The notes: generated from the letters alone by a model not told the origin. 64,000 bases of DNA from Streptomyces paludis (GCF_003344965.1 NZ_CP031194.1:4836001-4900000); one strand, 5' to 3'; positions 25,798 to 38,184 are shown, counted from the stretch's first letter. Program-made: numbers and translations.

Positions 25798-26670
25798 ATG
25801 AGCGCCCAGATTCTCGATGGCAAGGCCACCGCAGCCGCGATCAAGTCCGATCTCACCGTCCGCGTGGCGGCCCTCAAGGAGCGGGGGATAACGCCGGGCC
25901 TGGGGACCCTGCTGGTCGGCGACGACCCGGGCAGCCGCTGGTACGTGAACGGCAAGCACCGCGACTGCGCCCAGGTCGGCATCGCCTCGATCCAGCGGGA
26001 GCTGCCGGACACGGCCTCCCAGGAGGAGATCGAGGCGGTCGTGGCGGAGCTGAACGCCAACCCCGAGTGCACGGGCTACATCGTGCAGCTCCCGCTGCCC
26101 AAGGGCATCGACACCAACCGGGTGCTGGAGCTGATGGACCCGGCCAAGGACGCCGACGGACTGCACCCGATGAGCCTCGGCCGGCTGGTGCTGGGCGTGG
26201 AGGGCCCGCTGCCCTGCACCCCGTTCGGCATCATCCAGCTGCTGCGTCACCACGGTGTCGAGATCAAGGGCGCGCATGTGGTGGTCGTGGGCCGCGGGAT
26301 CACCGTCGGCCGGTCCATCCCGCTGCTGCTGACCCGGCGGACCGAGAACGCGACGGTGACGCAGTGCCACACCGGCACCCGTGATCTGCCGGCGCTGCTC
26401 AAGCAGGCCGACATCATCGTGGCGGCGGCGGGTGTGCCGCACATCATCAACCCCGAGGACGTCAAGGAGGGCGCCGTCGTGCTCGACGTCGGGGTCAGCC
26501 GTGACGCGGACGGCAAGATCGTCGGCGATGTCCACCCGGGCGTGGCGGAGGTGGCCTCCTGGATCTCGCCGAACCCGGGCGGTGTCGGCCCGATGACCCG
26601 CGCCCAGCTGCTGGTCAATGTCGTCGAGGCGGCCGAACGCACCGTCGACGCGGACGCGGACGCGGGCTGA
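25798..26670 (+). CDS. folD: Methylenetetrahydrofolate dehydrogenase / methenyltetrahydrofolate cyclohydrolase
   Basis: 290 residues from ATG 25798 (GAGGATGGGGGT upstream). Family signatures present: YVNGKHRDC (catalytic Tyr and Lys), [19 protein letters not shown], and the NADP site [17 protein letters not shown]. Converts 5,10-methylene- to 10-formyl-tetrahydrofolate in two steps, supplying PurN and PurH. The DUF3017 gene follows after 32 bases. Confidence 0.96.
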   Translation: MSAQILDGKATAAAIKSDLTVRVAALKERGITPGLGTLLVGDDPGSRWYVNGKHRDCAQVGIASIQRELPDTASQEEIEAVVAELNANPECTGYIVQLPLPKGIDTNRVLELMDPAKDADGLHPMSLGRLVLGVEGPLPCTPFGIIQLLRHHGVEIKGAHVVVVGRGITVGRSIPLLLTRRTENATVTQCHTGTRDLPALLKQADIIVAAAGVPHIINPEDVKEGAVVLDVGVSRDADGKIVGDVHPGVAEVASWISPNPGGVGPMTRAQLLVNVVEAAERTVDADADAG

Positions 26671-26702
26671 GCGCGGGCCGAAGCGGAAAGGGGCGCCACA
26701 CC

Positions 26703-27398
26703 ATGGGTGCTGGTACGAGTGAGGGCGGCGCGGCCGGGCCCGCCGAGCAGCCGCGTGAGCCCGCCGAGGACCCGGTGCGGAACGACGGGAGCGGTGGCTC
26801 CGCGGGGGCTCCCGCGGAGACCGACAAGACGGCCGAGGCGGCCGAGGCTGCTGGGACCGATGAGGCGGCCGGGGCCACTGAGGCCAACGAGGGCGCGGGG
26901 GCGACGCCCGTACCCGTATCCGAGCCCGTACCCGTATCCGTGCCCGCGCGCGCCGATACGGGCCAGGGCCAGGGCGCGGGATCGGGCGCCGGCTCGGGCG
27001 ACGACCCCGGCAGCCGGTTCTCGCTCACCCAGGACACGGCGCGCCCCGAGGGCGGCGGCCGGGCCGCCCCCCGCGACGCCGCCGCGCCGGTCCGGCAGTG
27101 GCCGCTGCTCGCCGTGCTCGGCACGACCGGGCTCGGGCTGCTGATCGTCGGTCTGCACCCCTTCGCCGAGGCCGTCCGGATCGGCACGATCCTCATCGGC
27201 GTCGCCCTGATCGGCGGCGCGGTCCTGCGCCGCGTCCTGCCGTCCGTCGGGATGCTCGCGGTCCGGTCCCGCTTCACCGACATGCTGACGTACGGCCTGC
27301 TCGGCGTCACGATCGTGCTGCTGTCCCTGATGACCCAGCCGAAGCCGTGGCTGGAGATCCCGTTCCTGGAGGACATCGTCCACTCGACCGTGCCTTAG
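26703..27398 (+). CDS. DUF3017 membrane protein
   Basis: 231 residues; Shine-Dalgarno GAAAGGGG. A disordered Ala/Glu/Gly/Pro-rich N-terminal half with VPVSEPVPVSVP repeats is followed by three hydrophobic segments (WPLLAVLGTTGLGLLIVGL, IGTILIGVALIGGAVLRRVL, LTYGLLGVTIVLLSLMTQP) that form the DUF3017 domain. Function unknown. It is commonly found directly after folD in Streptomyces and is probably co-transcribed with it. Confidence 0.8.
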   Translation: MGAGTSEGGAAGPAEQPREPAEDPVRNDGSGGSAGAPAETDKTAEAAEAAGTDEAAGATEANEGAGATPVPVSEPVPVSVPARADTGQGQGAGSGAGSGDDPGSRFSLTQDTARPEGGGRAAPRDAAAPVRQWPLLAVLGTTGLGLLIVGLHPFAEAVRIGTILIGVALIGGAVLRRVLPSVGMLAVRSRFTDMLTYGLLGVTIVLLSLMTQPKPWLEIPFLEDIVHSTVP

Positions 27399-27449
27399 CG
27401 GCGCGTGACTTGGGTGCGTGACTTCAGCGTGTGACTTCGGCAGGTGCGC

Positions 27450-27492
27450 GACGGCGTCCGTCCTCTCCCCCGGGATGAGGACGGACGCCGTC
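27450..27492 (+). terminator. Terminator after folD-DUF3017
   Basis: Perfect 16-bp stem GACGGCGTCCGTCCTC / GAGGACGGACGCCGTC with an 11-base loop, 51 bases after the DUF3017 stop. Confidence 0.85.
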
Positions 27493-27902
27493 CTGCATGG
27501 CGGTGAGAGCAGCGTCACGGACCGCGAGCGACAGTTCAAGGTCCAGATGTGGCCTGTGGCACGGAAGTGACCATTCCGCCATGGTGTGATCAGTGGGCAA
27601 CGGATGGGAGACTGAGGCGGTGACCGAGACCGGGGGCGCGCGACGGCGCGCGAAGAAGGCTCCGGTTGCTTCCATGCGCTGCCGGTGAGGGAACTGGCAT
27701 CCTGGCTCGGAACATCCCTGTGGGTAGTCCGTGAGGTGGACCGTACGGACCGACGTGAGTCGGCCCTGACGCGGCCGGCTCGGGGACCGGAGCGCCGTGG
27801 GGCTCCGCCGGGGAGAGCCGGGGGCGGTGAGCGCGGAGGCGGCAGGGGGATGAACGGCGCGGGGCACATCAGGCACGTGCGGGGGGACAAGGGGGAGGCA
27901 GA
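27493..27902. other. Gene-free region upstream of the HTH-DUF2690 gene
   Basis: About 410 bases. The only features I can point to are an A/T-richer patch near 27520-27600 and the Shine-Dalgarno GGGGGAGG just before 27903. Short frames here lack Streptomyces codon bias. Confidence 0.35.
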
Positions 27903-29186
27903 ATGCCTCGTTGGAAGGCGCTTCCGGAGGAGCTGGACCCGGAAGTCAGCGAATTCACGCTTCAGTTGCGCGCGCTGGTCGACCGCAGTGGTCTGAGCAT
28001 CGCCGCGGTGGGCGACCGGACCGGTTACAGCAAGACGTCGTGGGAGCGGTATCTCAACGGCCGGCTGCTCGCGCCCAAGGGCGCGATCGTCGCGCTGGCC
28101 GAGGTCACCGGCACGCATCAGCAGCATCTGATCACGATGTGGGAGCTGGCGGAGCGGGCCTGGAGCCGCTCCGAGATGCGGCACGACATGACGATGGAAG
28201 CGATACGGATCTCCCAGGCGCGGCAGGCGCTCGGCGAGTTCAGCCCGGGAGCGGCCGGCAGCGTGAGCGGCCCCGGCGGCGGTCCCGGGGGGCGCGGGGG
28301 TCCGGGCGGCGTCGGCGGTCCCGGCGGTCCCGGTGGGCCCAAGCCCGGTGCCGGTGGCCGTGGTGGACGCCCGCCGGCGGCGGCAGGCGCGACCATCGAC
28401 TTCGGCGCCGGCGCGCGCGGCGGCAGGCCCGGCGCGGGACCCGGCTCGGGCGCCGTACCGCAGCAGCGGGGGCCCGGGGGCCCCAGACCGTCCGCGCCCG
28501 GCCAGGCGCAGGGGCCGGGGCTGTACCCCGGTCAGAGTTACGGCGGGTACGGACCGGCCGCCGGTGCCCCCGGCGCGTACCCCGGCCCGGCCCGGCCGGG
28601 AGGCCCGGCAGGCGGCCCGGGTGGCCCGGGCGGTCCTGGTGGCTCCGGTGGCCCCGGCGGACCGGCCGCACCCGGGCGTGGCCGGCGTCGCGCGCTGATC
28701 TTCGGCGCGGCGGTCGTCGGCGCGCTGGTGGTCGCGGGCGGCGCGCTGCTGACGCTGAACCTCGGCGGTGACGGCGACACCGGCAAGCCCGTCGCCCAGT
28801 CCCCGTCCCCCTCCCCGGTCACCAGCAAGCCCGTCCTGCCCGACGGGGTGAAGTGCTCCGGCGACGACTGCACGGGCGAGGACCCGGAGGAGATGGGCTG
28901 CGGCGGCCAGTACGCCGAGACCGTCTCCAGCGCCACGGTCGGTACGACGCTGGTCGAGGTCCGCTACAGCAAGACCTGCGGCGCCGCCTGGGCGAGGATC
29001 ACGCAGGCGGCGATCGGCGACGAGGTACGGATCAGCTCGCTCCGGGCCACCGGCGAGGAGCAGACCGGCGTGGTGGAGACGACCACGGACGCGTACACGC
29101 CCATGGCCGCCGTTCCGGACGCCGACAGCGCGAAGGCGTGCGCGACGCTCGTGAGCGGTACGAAGGGGTGCACGACGGCGGAGTGA
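27903..29186 (+). CDS. XRE-family HTH protein with membrane segment and DUF2690 extracellular domain
   Basis: 427 residues. The N-terminal HTH domain (FTLQLRALVDRSGLSIAAVG, YSKTSWERYLNGRLLAPKGAI, residues 20-75) is followed by a 130-residue Gly/Pro-rich linker, one membrane segment (RRALIFGAAVVGALVVAGGALL), and a C-terminal DUF2690 domain with four Cys (KCSGDDCTGEDPEEMGCGGQY, TCGAAW), likely outside the cell. The layout suggests a membrane-tethered DNA-binding protein that could link an outside signal to transcription; that is inference. It stands alone, followed by GTGCGTGAGCC triplet repeats. Confidence 0.85.
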   Translation: MPRWKALPEELDPEVSEFTLQLRALVDRSGLSIAAVGDRTGYSKTSWERYLNGRLLAPKGAIVALAEVTGTHQQHLITMWELAERAWSRSEMRHDMTMEAIRISQARQALGEFSPGAAGSVSGPGGGPGGRGGPGGVGGPGGPGGPKPGAGGRGGRPPAAAGATIDFGAGARGGRPGAGPGSGAVPQQRGPGGPRPSAPGQAQGPGLYPGQSYGGYGPAAGAPGAYPGPARPGGPAGGPGGPGGPGGSGGPGGPAAPGRGRRRALIFGAAVVGALVVAGGALLTLNLGGDGDTGKPVAQSPSPSPVTSKPVLPDGVKCSGDDCTGEDPEEMGCGGQYAETVSSATVGTTLVEVRYSKTCGAAWARITQAAIGDEVRISSLRATGEEQTGVVETTTDAYTPMAAVPDADSAKACATLVSGTKGCTTAE

Positions 29187-29294
29187 CCGGGGGACGGCCC
29201 GTACCTCGCGCGCGAGCCGTACGAGCCGAGCCGTACGAACCGCCGGAGGCCCGTGCGTGAGCCGTGCGTGAGCCGTGCCACAACGGGGGCGTGG

Positions 29295-30438
<1,144 letters not shown>

Positions 30439-30456
30439 CCGTACGGATGTACGACT

Positions 30457-30492
30457 AGTGCCCCTGGTAGCCGAGAGGCCGCCAGGGGCACT
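30457..30492 (+). terminator. Terminator after mdh
   Basis: Perfect 11-bp stem AGTGCCCCTGG / CCAGGGGCACT, 18 bases after the mdh stop. Confidence 0.85.
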
Positions 30493-30632
30493 CGTCGTGC
30501 ATGCGTCGTGCATTCGGCCTGCACCCGTCGTTCCGGCACGTGAGCCGGAGCACTTTCCGTCACGCCATGCGCATGGTTTCCGCTCCCCGGGGCAGGCACC
30601 GGAATCCCCAGTCCTCGCTGGTGGAGAACGTT

Positions 30633-30652
30633 CCGGTCGGCATTCCGACCGG
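30633..30652. promoter_or_regulatory. Palindrome upstream of the betaine operon
   Basis: Perfect hairpin or operator CCGGTCGG-CATT-CCGACCGG, 20 bases before the aldehyde dehydrogenase start region, followed by a second half-site GGGATTCCGG. It could be a repressor site (choline control) or an mRNA leader hairpin. Confidence 0.4.
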
Positions 30653-30672
30653 GATTCCGGTAAGGGAAGGCA

Positions 30673-32184
30673 TTGCGCGACGTGTCGGCACAACAGACGA
30701 TTCATGTGGACGGAAAGTGGCGTGAAGCCGCGTCCGGAGCCACGCGTGACATCCTCGACCCCGCCGACGCGACGGTCCTCGCCGTCGTGTCCGAGGGCGG
30801 GGCCGAGGACGCCGACGCGGCCGTCGCCGCCGCGCGCAGGGCGTTCGACGAGGGCCCCTGGCCCCGTACCCCCGTGGCCGAACGGGCGGCGCTGCTGCGC
30901 CGGACCGCCGAGCTGCTCGTCCGCAACCGCGAGAAGATCGCGCTGCTGGAGAGCCGGGACGCCGGCAAGACCCTGGAGGAGGGCCGGGTCGACGTCGACT
31001 GTGTCGCCGACGCCTTCCGGTACTTCGCGGACCTCGTGATGAACGAGAGCGGCGGCCGGGTCGTCGACGCCGGTTCCGCCACCGTCCACAGCGTGGTCGT
31101 GCATGAACCCGTCGGGGTCTGCGCGCTCATCACCCCGTGGAACTACCCGCTGCTCCAGGCCAGTTGGAAGATCGCCCCGGCCCTCGCCGCGGGCAACACC
31201 TTTGTGATCAAGCCGAGCGAGATCACCCCGCTCTCCACCGTCGACCTCATCGACCTGCTCGCCGAGGCCGGTCTGCCGCCCGGCGTCGCCAACCTCGTGA
31301 CCGGCGCCGGCGACCCGGTCGGTGCCCGGCTGTCCGCCCACCCGGACGTCGACCTCGTCTCGTTCACCGGCGGCCTGAGCAGCGGTACGAAGGTGATGCA
31401 GGCCGCCGCGCCCGGCGTGAAGAAGGTCGCGCTCGAACTCGGCGGCAAGAACCCCAACGTCGTCTTCGCGGACGCCTGCGCCACCGACGAGAGCTTTGAC
31501 ACCGCCGTCGACCAGGCCCTGAACGCCGCGTTCATCCACAGCGGCCAGGTCTGCTCCGCCGGCTCGCGCCTCATCGTCGAGGAGTCCGTACGCGAGCGCT
31601 TCGTCGCGGAACTCGCCCGCCGCGCCGGCCGTATCCGCCTCGGCCGCGGCACCGAACCGGGCGTGGAGTGCGGACCGCTTGTCTCGGACCGGCAGCTCGC
31701 CAGGACCGAGGAGTACGTGGCGTCCGCCCTCGCGGAGGGCGCCGTGCTGCGCGCGGGCGGCCTCCGGCCCGACCCGTCCGACATCCGCCCGGCGGCGGGC
31801 TACTTCTACCGGCCGACCGTCCTCGACCAGTGCCACCGCGAGATGCGCGTCGTACGCGAGGAGATCTTCGGCCCGGTCCTGACCGTCGAGACGTTCCGTA
31901 CGGAGGACGAGGCCGTCGCCCTCGCCAACGACACCGAGTACGGCCTCGCCGGCGCGGTCTGGAGCGCGGATCCCGGGCGGGCGCGGCGGGTGGCCGGACG
32001 GCTGCGGCACGGCACCGTATGGATCAACGACTTCCACCCGTACCTCCCGCAGGCCGAGTGGGGCGGCTTCGGCAAGTCCGGCGTCGGCCGGGAGCTGGGG
32101 CCGGCCGGGCTCGCGGAGTACCGCGAGGCGAAGCACATCTACCAGAACCTCGAACCGCGCCCGGTGCGCTGGTTCGCGGGCTGA
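30673..32184 (+). CDS. Betaine-aldehyde dehydrogenase (NAD(P)-dependent aldehyde dehydrogenase)
   Basis: 503 residues from TTG 30673; GTG 30682 (500 residues, starting [12 protein letters not shown]) is equally likely, as AAGGGAAGG lies between the spacings ideal for each. ALDH motifs: [28 protein letters not shown], the FTGG loop, the general-base Glu in [10 protein letters not shown], the catalytic Cys in [11 protein letters not shown], and [10 protein letters not shown]. Placed directly before the choline oxidase-like gene and the glycine betaine transporter, so the substrate is most probably betaine aldehyde; family resemblance alone would leave this open. Confidence 0.88.
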   Translation: MRDVSAQQTIHVDGKWREAASGATRDILDPADATVLAVVSEGGAEDADAAVAAARRAFDEGPWPRTPVAERAALLRRTAELLVRNREKIALLESRDAGKTLEEGRVDVDCVADAFRYFADLVMNESGGRVVDAGSATVHSVVVHEPVGVCALITPWNYPLLQASWKIAPALAAGNTFVIKPSEITPLSTVDLIDLLAEAGLPPGVANLVTGAGDPVGARLSAHPDVDLVSFTGGLSSGTKVMQAAAPGVKKVALELGGKNPNVVFADACATDESFDTAVDQALNAAFIHSGQVCSAGSRLIVEESVRERFVAELARRAGRIRLGRGTEPGVECGPLVSDRQLARTEEYVASALAEGAVLRAGGLRPDPSDIRPAAGYFYRPTVLDQCHREMRVVREEIFGPVLTVETFRTEDEAVALANDTEYGLAGAVWSADPGRARRVAGRLRHGTVWINDFHPYLPQAEWGGFGKSGVGRELGPAGLAEYREAKHIYQNLEPRPVRWFAG

Positions 32185-32301
32185 TCCACCGCCGGACGCC
32201 ATACGCGCTCGTCCCACGCCCCCGCACGTCCGCACCCCCAGGTATCCACCGCACACCCACGTATCCACCGCACACCTTCAGCGAAGGAGCAGGAGACAGC
32301 C

Positions 32302-33849
32302 ATGGGATCCACGGTCGAGTACGACTACGTCGTCGTCGGGGGCGGCACGGCGGGCTCGGTGATCGCCTCCCGGCTCACCGAGAACCCGGACCTCGACGTC
32401 GCCGTCATCGAGGGCGGCCCCTCCGACGTCGGCCGCGACGACGTGCTGACGCTGCGCCGCTGGATGGGACTGCTCGGCGGTGAGCTGGACTACGACTATC
32501 CGACCACCGAGCAGCCGCGCGGCAATTCGCACATCCGGCACAGCCGCGCCCGCGTCCTCGGCGGCTGCTCCTCGCACAACACCCTCATCGCGTTCAAGCC
32601 GCTCCCCTCCGACTGGGACGAGTGGGCGGCGGCCGGCGCCGAGGGCTGGGACGCGGGCGCGATGGACCCGTACTTCGACCGGCTGCGCAACAACGTCGTG
32701 CCGGTCGACGAGCGCGACCGCAACGCCATCGCCCGCGACTTCGTCGACGCGGCGCGGCGCGCGCTCGACGTCCCGCGTGTCGAGGGCTTCAACCGGGAGC
32801 CGTTCCACGAGGGCGTCGGCTTCTTCGATCTCGCCTACCACCCCGAGAACAACAAGCGCTCCTCCGCCTCCGTCGCCTATCTCCACCCCTTCCTCGACCG
32901 GCCCAACCTCCATCTGCTGCTGGAGACTTGGGCGTACCGGCTGGAGCTGACGGGCAGCCGCGCAACCGGTGTGCGCATACGGTCGGCCGATGGCGCCGAG
33001 ACGCTGGTCCGCGCCCGCCGCGAGGTGATCGTCTGCGCGGGCGCCGTCGACACACCGCGGCTGCTGCTGCACTCGGGCATCGGCCCCCGCGCCGATCTGG
33101 AGAAGCTCGGCATCCCGGTCGTCCACGATCTGCCGGGCGTCGGCGAGAACCTGCTCGACCACCCCGAGTCGGTGATCGTCTGGGAGACGGACGGGCCGAT
33201 ACCGGAGAACTCCGCGATGGACTCCGACGCGGGTCTCTTCGTACGGCGCGACCCGGCCGCCGACGGGCCCGACCTGATGTTCCACTTCTACCAGATCCCG
33301 TTCACCGACAATCCGGAGCGGCTGGGGTACGAACGCCCCGCGCACGGTGTGTCCATGACCCCGAACATCCCCAAGCCGCGCAGCCGCGGCCGGCTTTATC
33401 TGACGAGCGCGGACCCCGAGGTCAAACCAGCCCTCGACTTCCGCTACTTCACCGACGAGGACGACTACGACGGCCGTACCCTCGTGGACGGCATCCGTAT
33501 CGCACGGCGGGTCGCGGCGGCCGAGCCGCTGGCACACTGGCTGAAACGGGAGGTCGCCCCCGGGCCCGAGGTCACCTCCGACGAGGAACTGAGCGAGTAC
33601 GCCCGTAAGTGCGCGCACACCGTCTACCACCCTGCGGGCACCTGCCGGATGGGCGCGGTGACCGACGAACAGGCCGTCGTGGGGCCCGATCTGCGGATCC
33701 GGGGGCTCGACTCGATCCGTATCGCGGACGCCTCGGTCTTCCCGACGATGCCCGCGGTCAACCCCATGATCGGGGTCCTCATGGTCGGTGAGAAGTGCGC
33801 GGAACTGCTGACCGGTGGGACCGGCGACGACGAGGGGCTGAACCGATGA
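32302..33849 (+). CDS. Choline oxidase-like GMC flavoprotein
   Basis: 515 residues, Shine-Dalgarno AAGGAG. N-terminal FAD site [24 protein letters not shown], where His92 matches the residue that carries FAD covalently in Arthrobacter choline oxidase; GMC signature APGVKK-like loop replaced by [17 protein letters not shown]; and the catalytic His and Asn in [13 protein letters not shown] and PAVNPMIG. The family oxidises choline to betaine aldehyde and, in the oxidase subgroup, on to glycine betaine with O2. Four-base overlap (ATGA) with the transporter ATPase gene. The upstream gap repeats GTATCCACCGCACACC twice. Confidence 0.87.
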   Translation: MGSTVEYDYVVVGGGTAGSVIASRLTENPDLDVAVIEGGPSDVGRDDVLTLRRWMGLLGGELDYDYPTTEQPRGNSHIRHSRARVLGGCSSHNTLIAFKPLPSDWDEWAAAGAEGWDAGAMDPYFDRLRNNVVPVDERDRNAIARDFVDAARRALDVPRVEGFNREPFHEGVGFFDLAYHPENNKRSSASVAYLHPFLDRPNLHLLLETWAYRLELTGSRATGVRIRSADGAETLVRARREVIVCAGAVDTPRLLLHSGIGPRADLEKLGIPVVHDLPGVGENLLDHPESVIVWETDGPIPENSAMDSDAGLFVRRDPAADGPDLMFHFYQIPFTDNPERLGYERPAHGVSMTPNIPKPRSRGRLYLTSADPEVKPALDFRYFTDEDDYDGRTLVDGIRIARRVAAAEPLAHWLKREVAPGPEVTSDEELSEYARKCAHTVYHPAGTCRMGAVTDEQAVVGPDLRIRGLDSIRIADASVFPTMPAVNPMIGVLMVGEKCAELLTGGTGDDEGLNR

Positions 33850-35069
33850 GCGAAGGCAACGGAAACAGCGAAAGCAGCGCGAGCGACGGCGTTCCGGGTA
33901 CGGATACGGGGGCGAGCCCGCGCCCCGAACCCGTGGAAGTTCCCGAGGCACTTGTAACACCCGCAGCAGCCGAAGCGCCCGAAGTCTCCGAACGACCACC
34001 GGTGTTCGCCCTCCGCGGCCTCTGGAAAGTCTTCGGCCCCCAGGCCGACGCCGTCCCCCACGACCCCGCGCTCGCCGCCCTCGACCCCGCCGAACTGCGG
34101 GCCCGTACCGGCTGTACCGCCGCCGTCCGTGATGTCTCCTTCGACGTCCGCAAGGGCGAGGTCTTCGTCGTCATGGGGCTGTCCGGCTCCGGCAAGTCCA
34201 CGCTCGTACGATGTCTCACCCGGCTCATCGAGCCGACCTCCGGCGCCCTCACCATGGATGGCGAGGACGTCCTGGCGATGGACCGGACACGCCTGCGCGA
34301 ACTGCGCCGCCACCGCGCCGCCATGGTCTTCCAGCACTTCGGGCTGCTGCCGCACCGCTCGGTGCTCGACAACGTCGCGTACGGCCTGGAGATCCAGGGC
34401 ATGGCCCGCGCCGAACGCCGCGCCAAGGCCGCCGAGGTCGTCGGCAAGGTCGGCCTCGAAGGGCTGGAGGACCGGCGCCCCGGCCAGCTCTCCGGCGGCC
34501 AGCAGCAGCGGGTGGGGCTGGCGCGGGCGCTTGCCGTGGATCCTCAAGTCCTGCTGTTCGACGAGCCGTTCAGCGCGCTCGACCCGCTGATCCGCCGCGA
34601 CATGCAGGAGGAGGTCATCCGGCTGCACCGCGAGGAGCGGCGCACGATGGTCTTCATCACGCACGACCTGACCGAGGCGCTGCGCCTCGGCGACCGTATC
34701 GCGCTGATGCGCGACGGCCGCGTCGTACAGCTCGGCACCCCGGAGGAGATCGTCGGCCGGCCCGCCGACGCGTACGTACGGGACTTCGTCCGCGATGTGC
34801 CGCGCGAGCAGGTCATCACGGTGGGCGCCGCCATGCGCGCCGCCGGTCCCGGTGACGGCGACGCGGGCCCGGAGCTGGCGCCGACCGCGACCGTCTCCGA
34901 GGCGATCGAGGCGGTCGCGCGCTCCGGTGAGGCGGCGGCCCGCGTGGTCGACGGGCGGGGCGGCCTCCTCGGCGTCGTCGACCGGGAGCGGCTGCTCGGT
35001 GTGGTGGCGGGGACGGCGCGGATGCCGGAGACGGCTCGGATGTCGGAGACGGGAACGGCGCTGCGATGA
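33846..35069 (+). CDS. proV: Glycine betaine/proline ABC transporter, ATP-binding subunit
   Basis: 407 residues from ATG 33846. An acidic N-terminal extension leads to the nucleotide-binding domain: Walker [11 protein letters not shown]-loop [12 protein letters not shown], signature [15 protein letters not shown], Walker [14 protein letters not shown], switch FITHDL. A single CBS-like motif ([29 protein letters not shown]) is at the C-terminus; in OpuA/ProV such domains sense ionic strength. Overlaps both neighbours by ATGA. Confidence 0.93.
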   Translation: MSEGNGNSESSASDGVPGTDTGASPRPEPVEVPEALVTPAAAEAPEVSERPPVFALRGLWKVFGPQADAVPHDPALAALDPAELRARTGCTAAVRDVSFDVRKGEVFVVMGLSGSGKSTLVRCLTRLIEPTSGALTMDGEDVLAMDRTRLRELRRHRAAMVFQHFGLLPHRSVLDNVAYGLEIQGMARAERRAKAAEVVGKVGLEGLEDRRPGQLSGGQQQRVGLARALAVDPQVLLFDEPFSALDPLIRRDMQEEVIRLHREERRTMVFITHDLTEALRLGDRIALMRDGRVVQLGTPEEIVGRPADAYVRDFVRDVPREQVITVGAAMRAAGPGDGDAGPELAPTATVSEAIEAVARSGEAAARVVDGRGGLLGVVDRERLLGVVAGTARMPETARMSETGTALR

Positions 35070-37039
35070 CCTCCGCCTCCCCGGCCGCGACCAAGGCCGC
35101 CCCGTACCCGGCGGGCCTGCTGGCGAACCGTACGGTCGTCGTCGGCAAGCTGCTGCCCTTCGCCGTGTTCGCCGCCGTCCTCGTACCCCTCGCGCTCACC
35201 CGCTGGTCGGGATCGACCGCCTGGCCCGACGCGCTCACCGTCGATCTCTCCGGTCCGCTCGGCCGCACCAGCGACTGGATCATCGACAACCGCGACCACC
35301 ACCCCCTCTTCCTCTACTTCTTCGGGCACGTCAGCAACGCCGTCGTGCTCTCCGTACGCGCCGTCTACCTGCTGCTCCTCGCCCTCGGCTGGGCCGGTGT
35401 GACGGCGGGCGCCGCGCTGATCGCGTGGCGGGTCGCGGGCGGGCGGCTCGCGGTCACCGCGGCCGTCGCGTTCGCCGTGTGCGGCGGGCTCGGCATGTGG
35501 GTGCCGACCATGCAGACGCTCGCGCTGATGGTCGTGGCCGTCACCGCGTCCGTGGTGCTCGGCGCGCTGCTCGGCCTCGCCGCCGGGCTCTCCGACCGGC
35601 TGTACCGCATGACGCGCCCGCTGCTCGACACCATGCAGGTGCTGCCCGCGTTCGCGTATCTGCTGCCCGTCGTGCTGATCTTCGGCATCGGTGTCCCGGC
35701 GGCGGTCCTCGCGACCGTCGTGTACGCGGCGCCGCCGATGGCGCGCCTCACCGCGCTCGGGCTGCGCGAGGCCGACGGCGGGGTGATGGAGGCAGTGTCC
35801 TCGCTCGGCGCGACGGCGAAGCAGCGGTTGCTGACGGCCCGGCTGCCGCTCGCCCGGCCGCGGCTGCTCCTCGGCCTCAACCAGACGATCATGATGGCGC
35901 TCTCCATGGCCGTCATCGCGTCCGTGATCGGCGCCGCCGGGCTCGGGGACCGCGTCTACCAGGCGCTGGCCTCGGTCGACGTCGGCGCGGCGCTCGCGGC
36001 CGGGCTGCCGATCGTACTGCTGGCGGTGGTACTGGACCGTACGACAGCGGCGGCGGGCGCGGGTACTTCCGACACCAACGGCGGTGACCTCCGGGGCGGT
36101 TGGCGCGGCTGGGCCGTCGTGGTCCTGGGGATCGGCGCCGTCGCCGTCGCCGGGCGGCTGGCGGGCCGGCTCGACTGGCCCGCCGGGGGTACGGTGCCGA
36201 TCGCCGAGCCGGTGAACCGTGTCGTCGACTGGATGACCGACCACCTCTACTCCGGCGTCCCGGTCGTCGGCGGCACCGCCGACTGGGCCGGCCACTTCAC
36301 CACCTGGGTCCTCGACCCGCTGCGCGGCGGCCTCCAGGCGCTGCCCTGGTGGGTCCTGCTGCTGGCGGTCGCGGCGCTCGCGCTGCTCATCGGTACGTGG
36401 CGGACCGCGCTGACCGCTGTGCTCGCCCTGGCCGCGATCGGTGTCCTCGGCGTGTGGAAGCCCTCGCTCGACACGCTCTCGCAGGTCCTGGCCGCCGTCG
36501 CCGTCACACTCGTCATCGGCTTCGCGGCGGGCATCGCGGCGGCGCGCAGCGCGCGGGTGGAGGCGCTGCTCAGGCCGGTGCTGGACGTCTTCCAGACGCT
36601 CCCGCAGTTCGTCTATCTGATCCCCGTCGTCGCGCTCTTCGGCGTGGGCCGCGCCCCGGCGGTCGCCGCCGCCGTGGTCTACGCGCTGCCCGCCGTCGTA
36701 CGGATCACCACACAGGGGCTGCGGCAGGTCGACCCGGCCGCGCTGGAGTCGGCGCGCTCCCTCGGGGCGACCGGCGTACAGCAGCTCCGGCAGGTCCAAC
36801 TGCCCCTCGCCGGACCGGCGTTGCGGCTCGCGCTCAACCAGGGCGTTGTCCTCGTACTGGCCGTTGTGATCATCGGCGGACTGGTCGGCGGGGGCGCGCT
36901 GGGCTACGACGTGGTGTACGGGCTGGCGCAGGGCGACCTGGCGACCGGGCTGGTCGCGGGCGCGGCCATCGTCTGCCTGGGGCTGATGCTCGACCGGGTG
37001 ACCCAGCCGGCCGAACGCGTACGACGGAAGGGCGCCTGA
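35066..37039 (+). CDS. proW: Glycine betaine ABC transporter permease, two permease domains fused
   Basis: 657 residues, about twice a ProW. Two homologous membrane domains each carry the EAA loop that meets the ATPase: [20 protein letters not shown] and [20 protein letters not shown]. Each half begins with a similar periplasmic-type segment ([25 protein letters not shown]). The fusion replaces a homodimeric permease. ATGA overlap with proV; the binding-protein gene starts 1 base after the stop. Confidence 0.92.
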   Translation: MTSASPAATKAAPYPAGLLANRTVVVGKLLPFAVFAAVLVPLALTRWSGSTAWPDALTVDLSGPLGRTSDWIIDNRDHHPLFLYFFGHVSNAVVLSVRAVYLLLLALGWAGVTAGAALIAWRVAGGRLAVTAAVAFAVCGGLGMWVPTMQTLALMVVAVTASVVLGALLGLAAGLSDRLYRMTRPLLDTMQVLPAFAYLLPVVLIFGIGVPAAVLATVVYAAPPMARLTALGLREADGGVMEAVSSLGATAKQRLLTARLPLARPRLLLGLNQTIMMALSMAVIASVIGAAGLGDRVYQALASVDVGAALAAGLPIVLLAVVLDRTTAAAGAGTSDTNGGDLRGGWRGWAVVVLGIGAVAVAGRLAGRLDWPAGGTVPIAEPVNRVVDWMTDHLYSGVPVVGGTADWAGHFTTWVLDPLRGGLQALPWWVLLLAVAALALLIGTWRTALTAVLALAAIGVLGVWKPSLDTLSQVLAAVAVTLVIGFAAGIAAARSARVEALLRPVLDVFQTLPQFVYLIPVVALFGVGRAPAVAAAVVYALPAVVRITTQGLRQVDPAALESARSLGATGVQQLRQVQLPLAGPALRLALNQGVVLVLAVVIIGGLVGGGALGYDVVYGLAQGDLATGLVAGAAIVCLGLMLDRVTQPAERVRRKGA

Positions 37040-37040
37040 C

Positions 37041-38006
37041 ATGCGTACGTACCGCACACTGACCGCCGCCCTCGTCTCGGCGGGCGCGCTGCTCGCCGTC
37101 ACGGGCTGCGGCGCGGCCGACATGACCAAGCAGGCGTCCCCGTACGCCAACGCGGGCGGCGCGAAGACCGTCACCCTCTCCGTACAGTCGTGGGTCGGTG
37201 CCCAGGCCAACGTCGCGGTCGCGGCGTATCTGCTGGAACACGAACTCGGCTACCGCGTCGACACCGTCCAGGTCGACGAGGTCCCCGCGTGGGACGCGCT
37301 CAGCCAGGGCCGGGTCGACGCCATCCTGGAGGACTGGGGCCACCCGGACCAGGAGCAGCGCTACGTCAAGGACAAGAAGACGATCGCGCCCGGCGGCGAC
37401 CTCGGGGTGACGGGCCACATCGGCTGGTACGTCCCCACGTACTTCGCCGAGAAGCACCCGGACATCACCGACTGGCGCAACCTCAACAAGTACGCCGGTC
37501 AGATGCGCACACCGGAGAGCGGCGGAAAGGGCCAACTGCTGGACGGCTCACCGTCGTACGTCACGAACGACAAGGCGCTCGTGGCCAATCTGGACCTCGA
37601 CTACCAGGTCGTCTTCTCGGGTTCCGAGGCGGCGCAGATCACCCAGATCAAGCAGTTCGCGAAGGAGCGCAAGCCGTTCCTCACGTACTGGTACACCCCG
37701 CAGTGGCTGTTCGAGAAGGTCCCGATGACGGAGGTGAAGCTGCCCGCGTACAAGGAGGGCTGCGACGCCGACCCGGAGAAGGTCGCCTGCGCGTATCCGC
37801 ACACGCCGCTCCAGAAGTATCTGAACGCGGACTTCGCGAAGGGCGGTGGCCGCGCGGCGGAGTTGCTGAAGAACTTCCACTGGACGACGGAAGAGCAGAA
37901 CGAGGTGGCGATGATGATCGCGGACCAGAAGCTCTCGCCGGAGAAGGCGGCGGAGAAGTGGGTGAAGGCGCACGGGGCGACGTGGAAGAAGTGGCTGGGG
38001 GAGTGA
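37041..38006 (+). CDS. proX: Glycine betaine-binding lipoprotein
   Basis: 321 residues. Lipoprotein signal peptide with lipobox VTGC (Cys24), then an OpuAC-type binding domain (LSVQSWVGAQANVAVAAYLLEHELGY, DAILEDWGHPDQ). Trp and Tyr residues that box the trimethylammonium group are expected in VQSWVGA, GHIGWYVP and TYWYTPQW. Last gene of the aldehyde dehydrogenase-choline oxidase-transporter operon. Confidence 0.93.
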   Translation: MRTYRTLTAALVSAGALLAVTGCGAADMTKQASPYANAGGAKTVTLSVQSWVGAQANVAVAAYLLEHELGYRVDTVQVDEVPAWDALSQGRVDAILEDWGHPDQEQRYVKDKKTIAPGGDLGVTGHIGWYVPTYFAEKHPDITDWRNLNKYAGQMRTPESGGKGQLLDGSPSYVTNDKALVANLDLDYQVVFSGSEAAQITQIKQFAKERKPFLTYWYTPQWLFEKVPMTEVKLPAYKEGCDADPEKVACAYPHTPLQKYLNADFAKGGGRAAELLKNFHWTTEEQNEVAMMIADQKLSPEKAAEKWVKAHGATWKKWLGE

Positions 38007-38029
38007 CGGTGTGAGGTCGTGAACCGGGT

Positions 38030-38061
38030 CTGGGGTGGCGGCTGTTGAGGTCCCACCCCGG
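38030..38061 (+). terminator. Terminator after the betaine operon
   Basis: Stem CTGGGGTGG / CCACCCCGG with a 14-base loop, then CCTTTTG, 24 bases after proX. Confidence 0.55.
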
Positions 38062-38184
38062 CCCAGTACCGGGTTCCTTTTGATGGTTCCTCCCCGGGGG
38101 TTTCTCCCGATTCTCCCGAAACGGGTGTACCGCCGGTCACCGTCCCCGTACCATTCCGGCACGGAACGCGACCCGGGGAGAGCC

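Noticed and set aside
27424..27876. Leftward open frame in the gap before the HTH-DUF2690 gene
   Set aside because: Includes the terminator of the preceding operon, lacks a Shine-Dalgarno and has poor codon bias.
34544..37210. Leftward open frame of 888 codons opposite the betaine transporter genes
   Set aside because: Antisense shadow rich in His, Asp and Arg; the rightward genes carry clear ABC transporter motifs and coupled starts.
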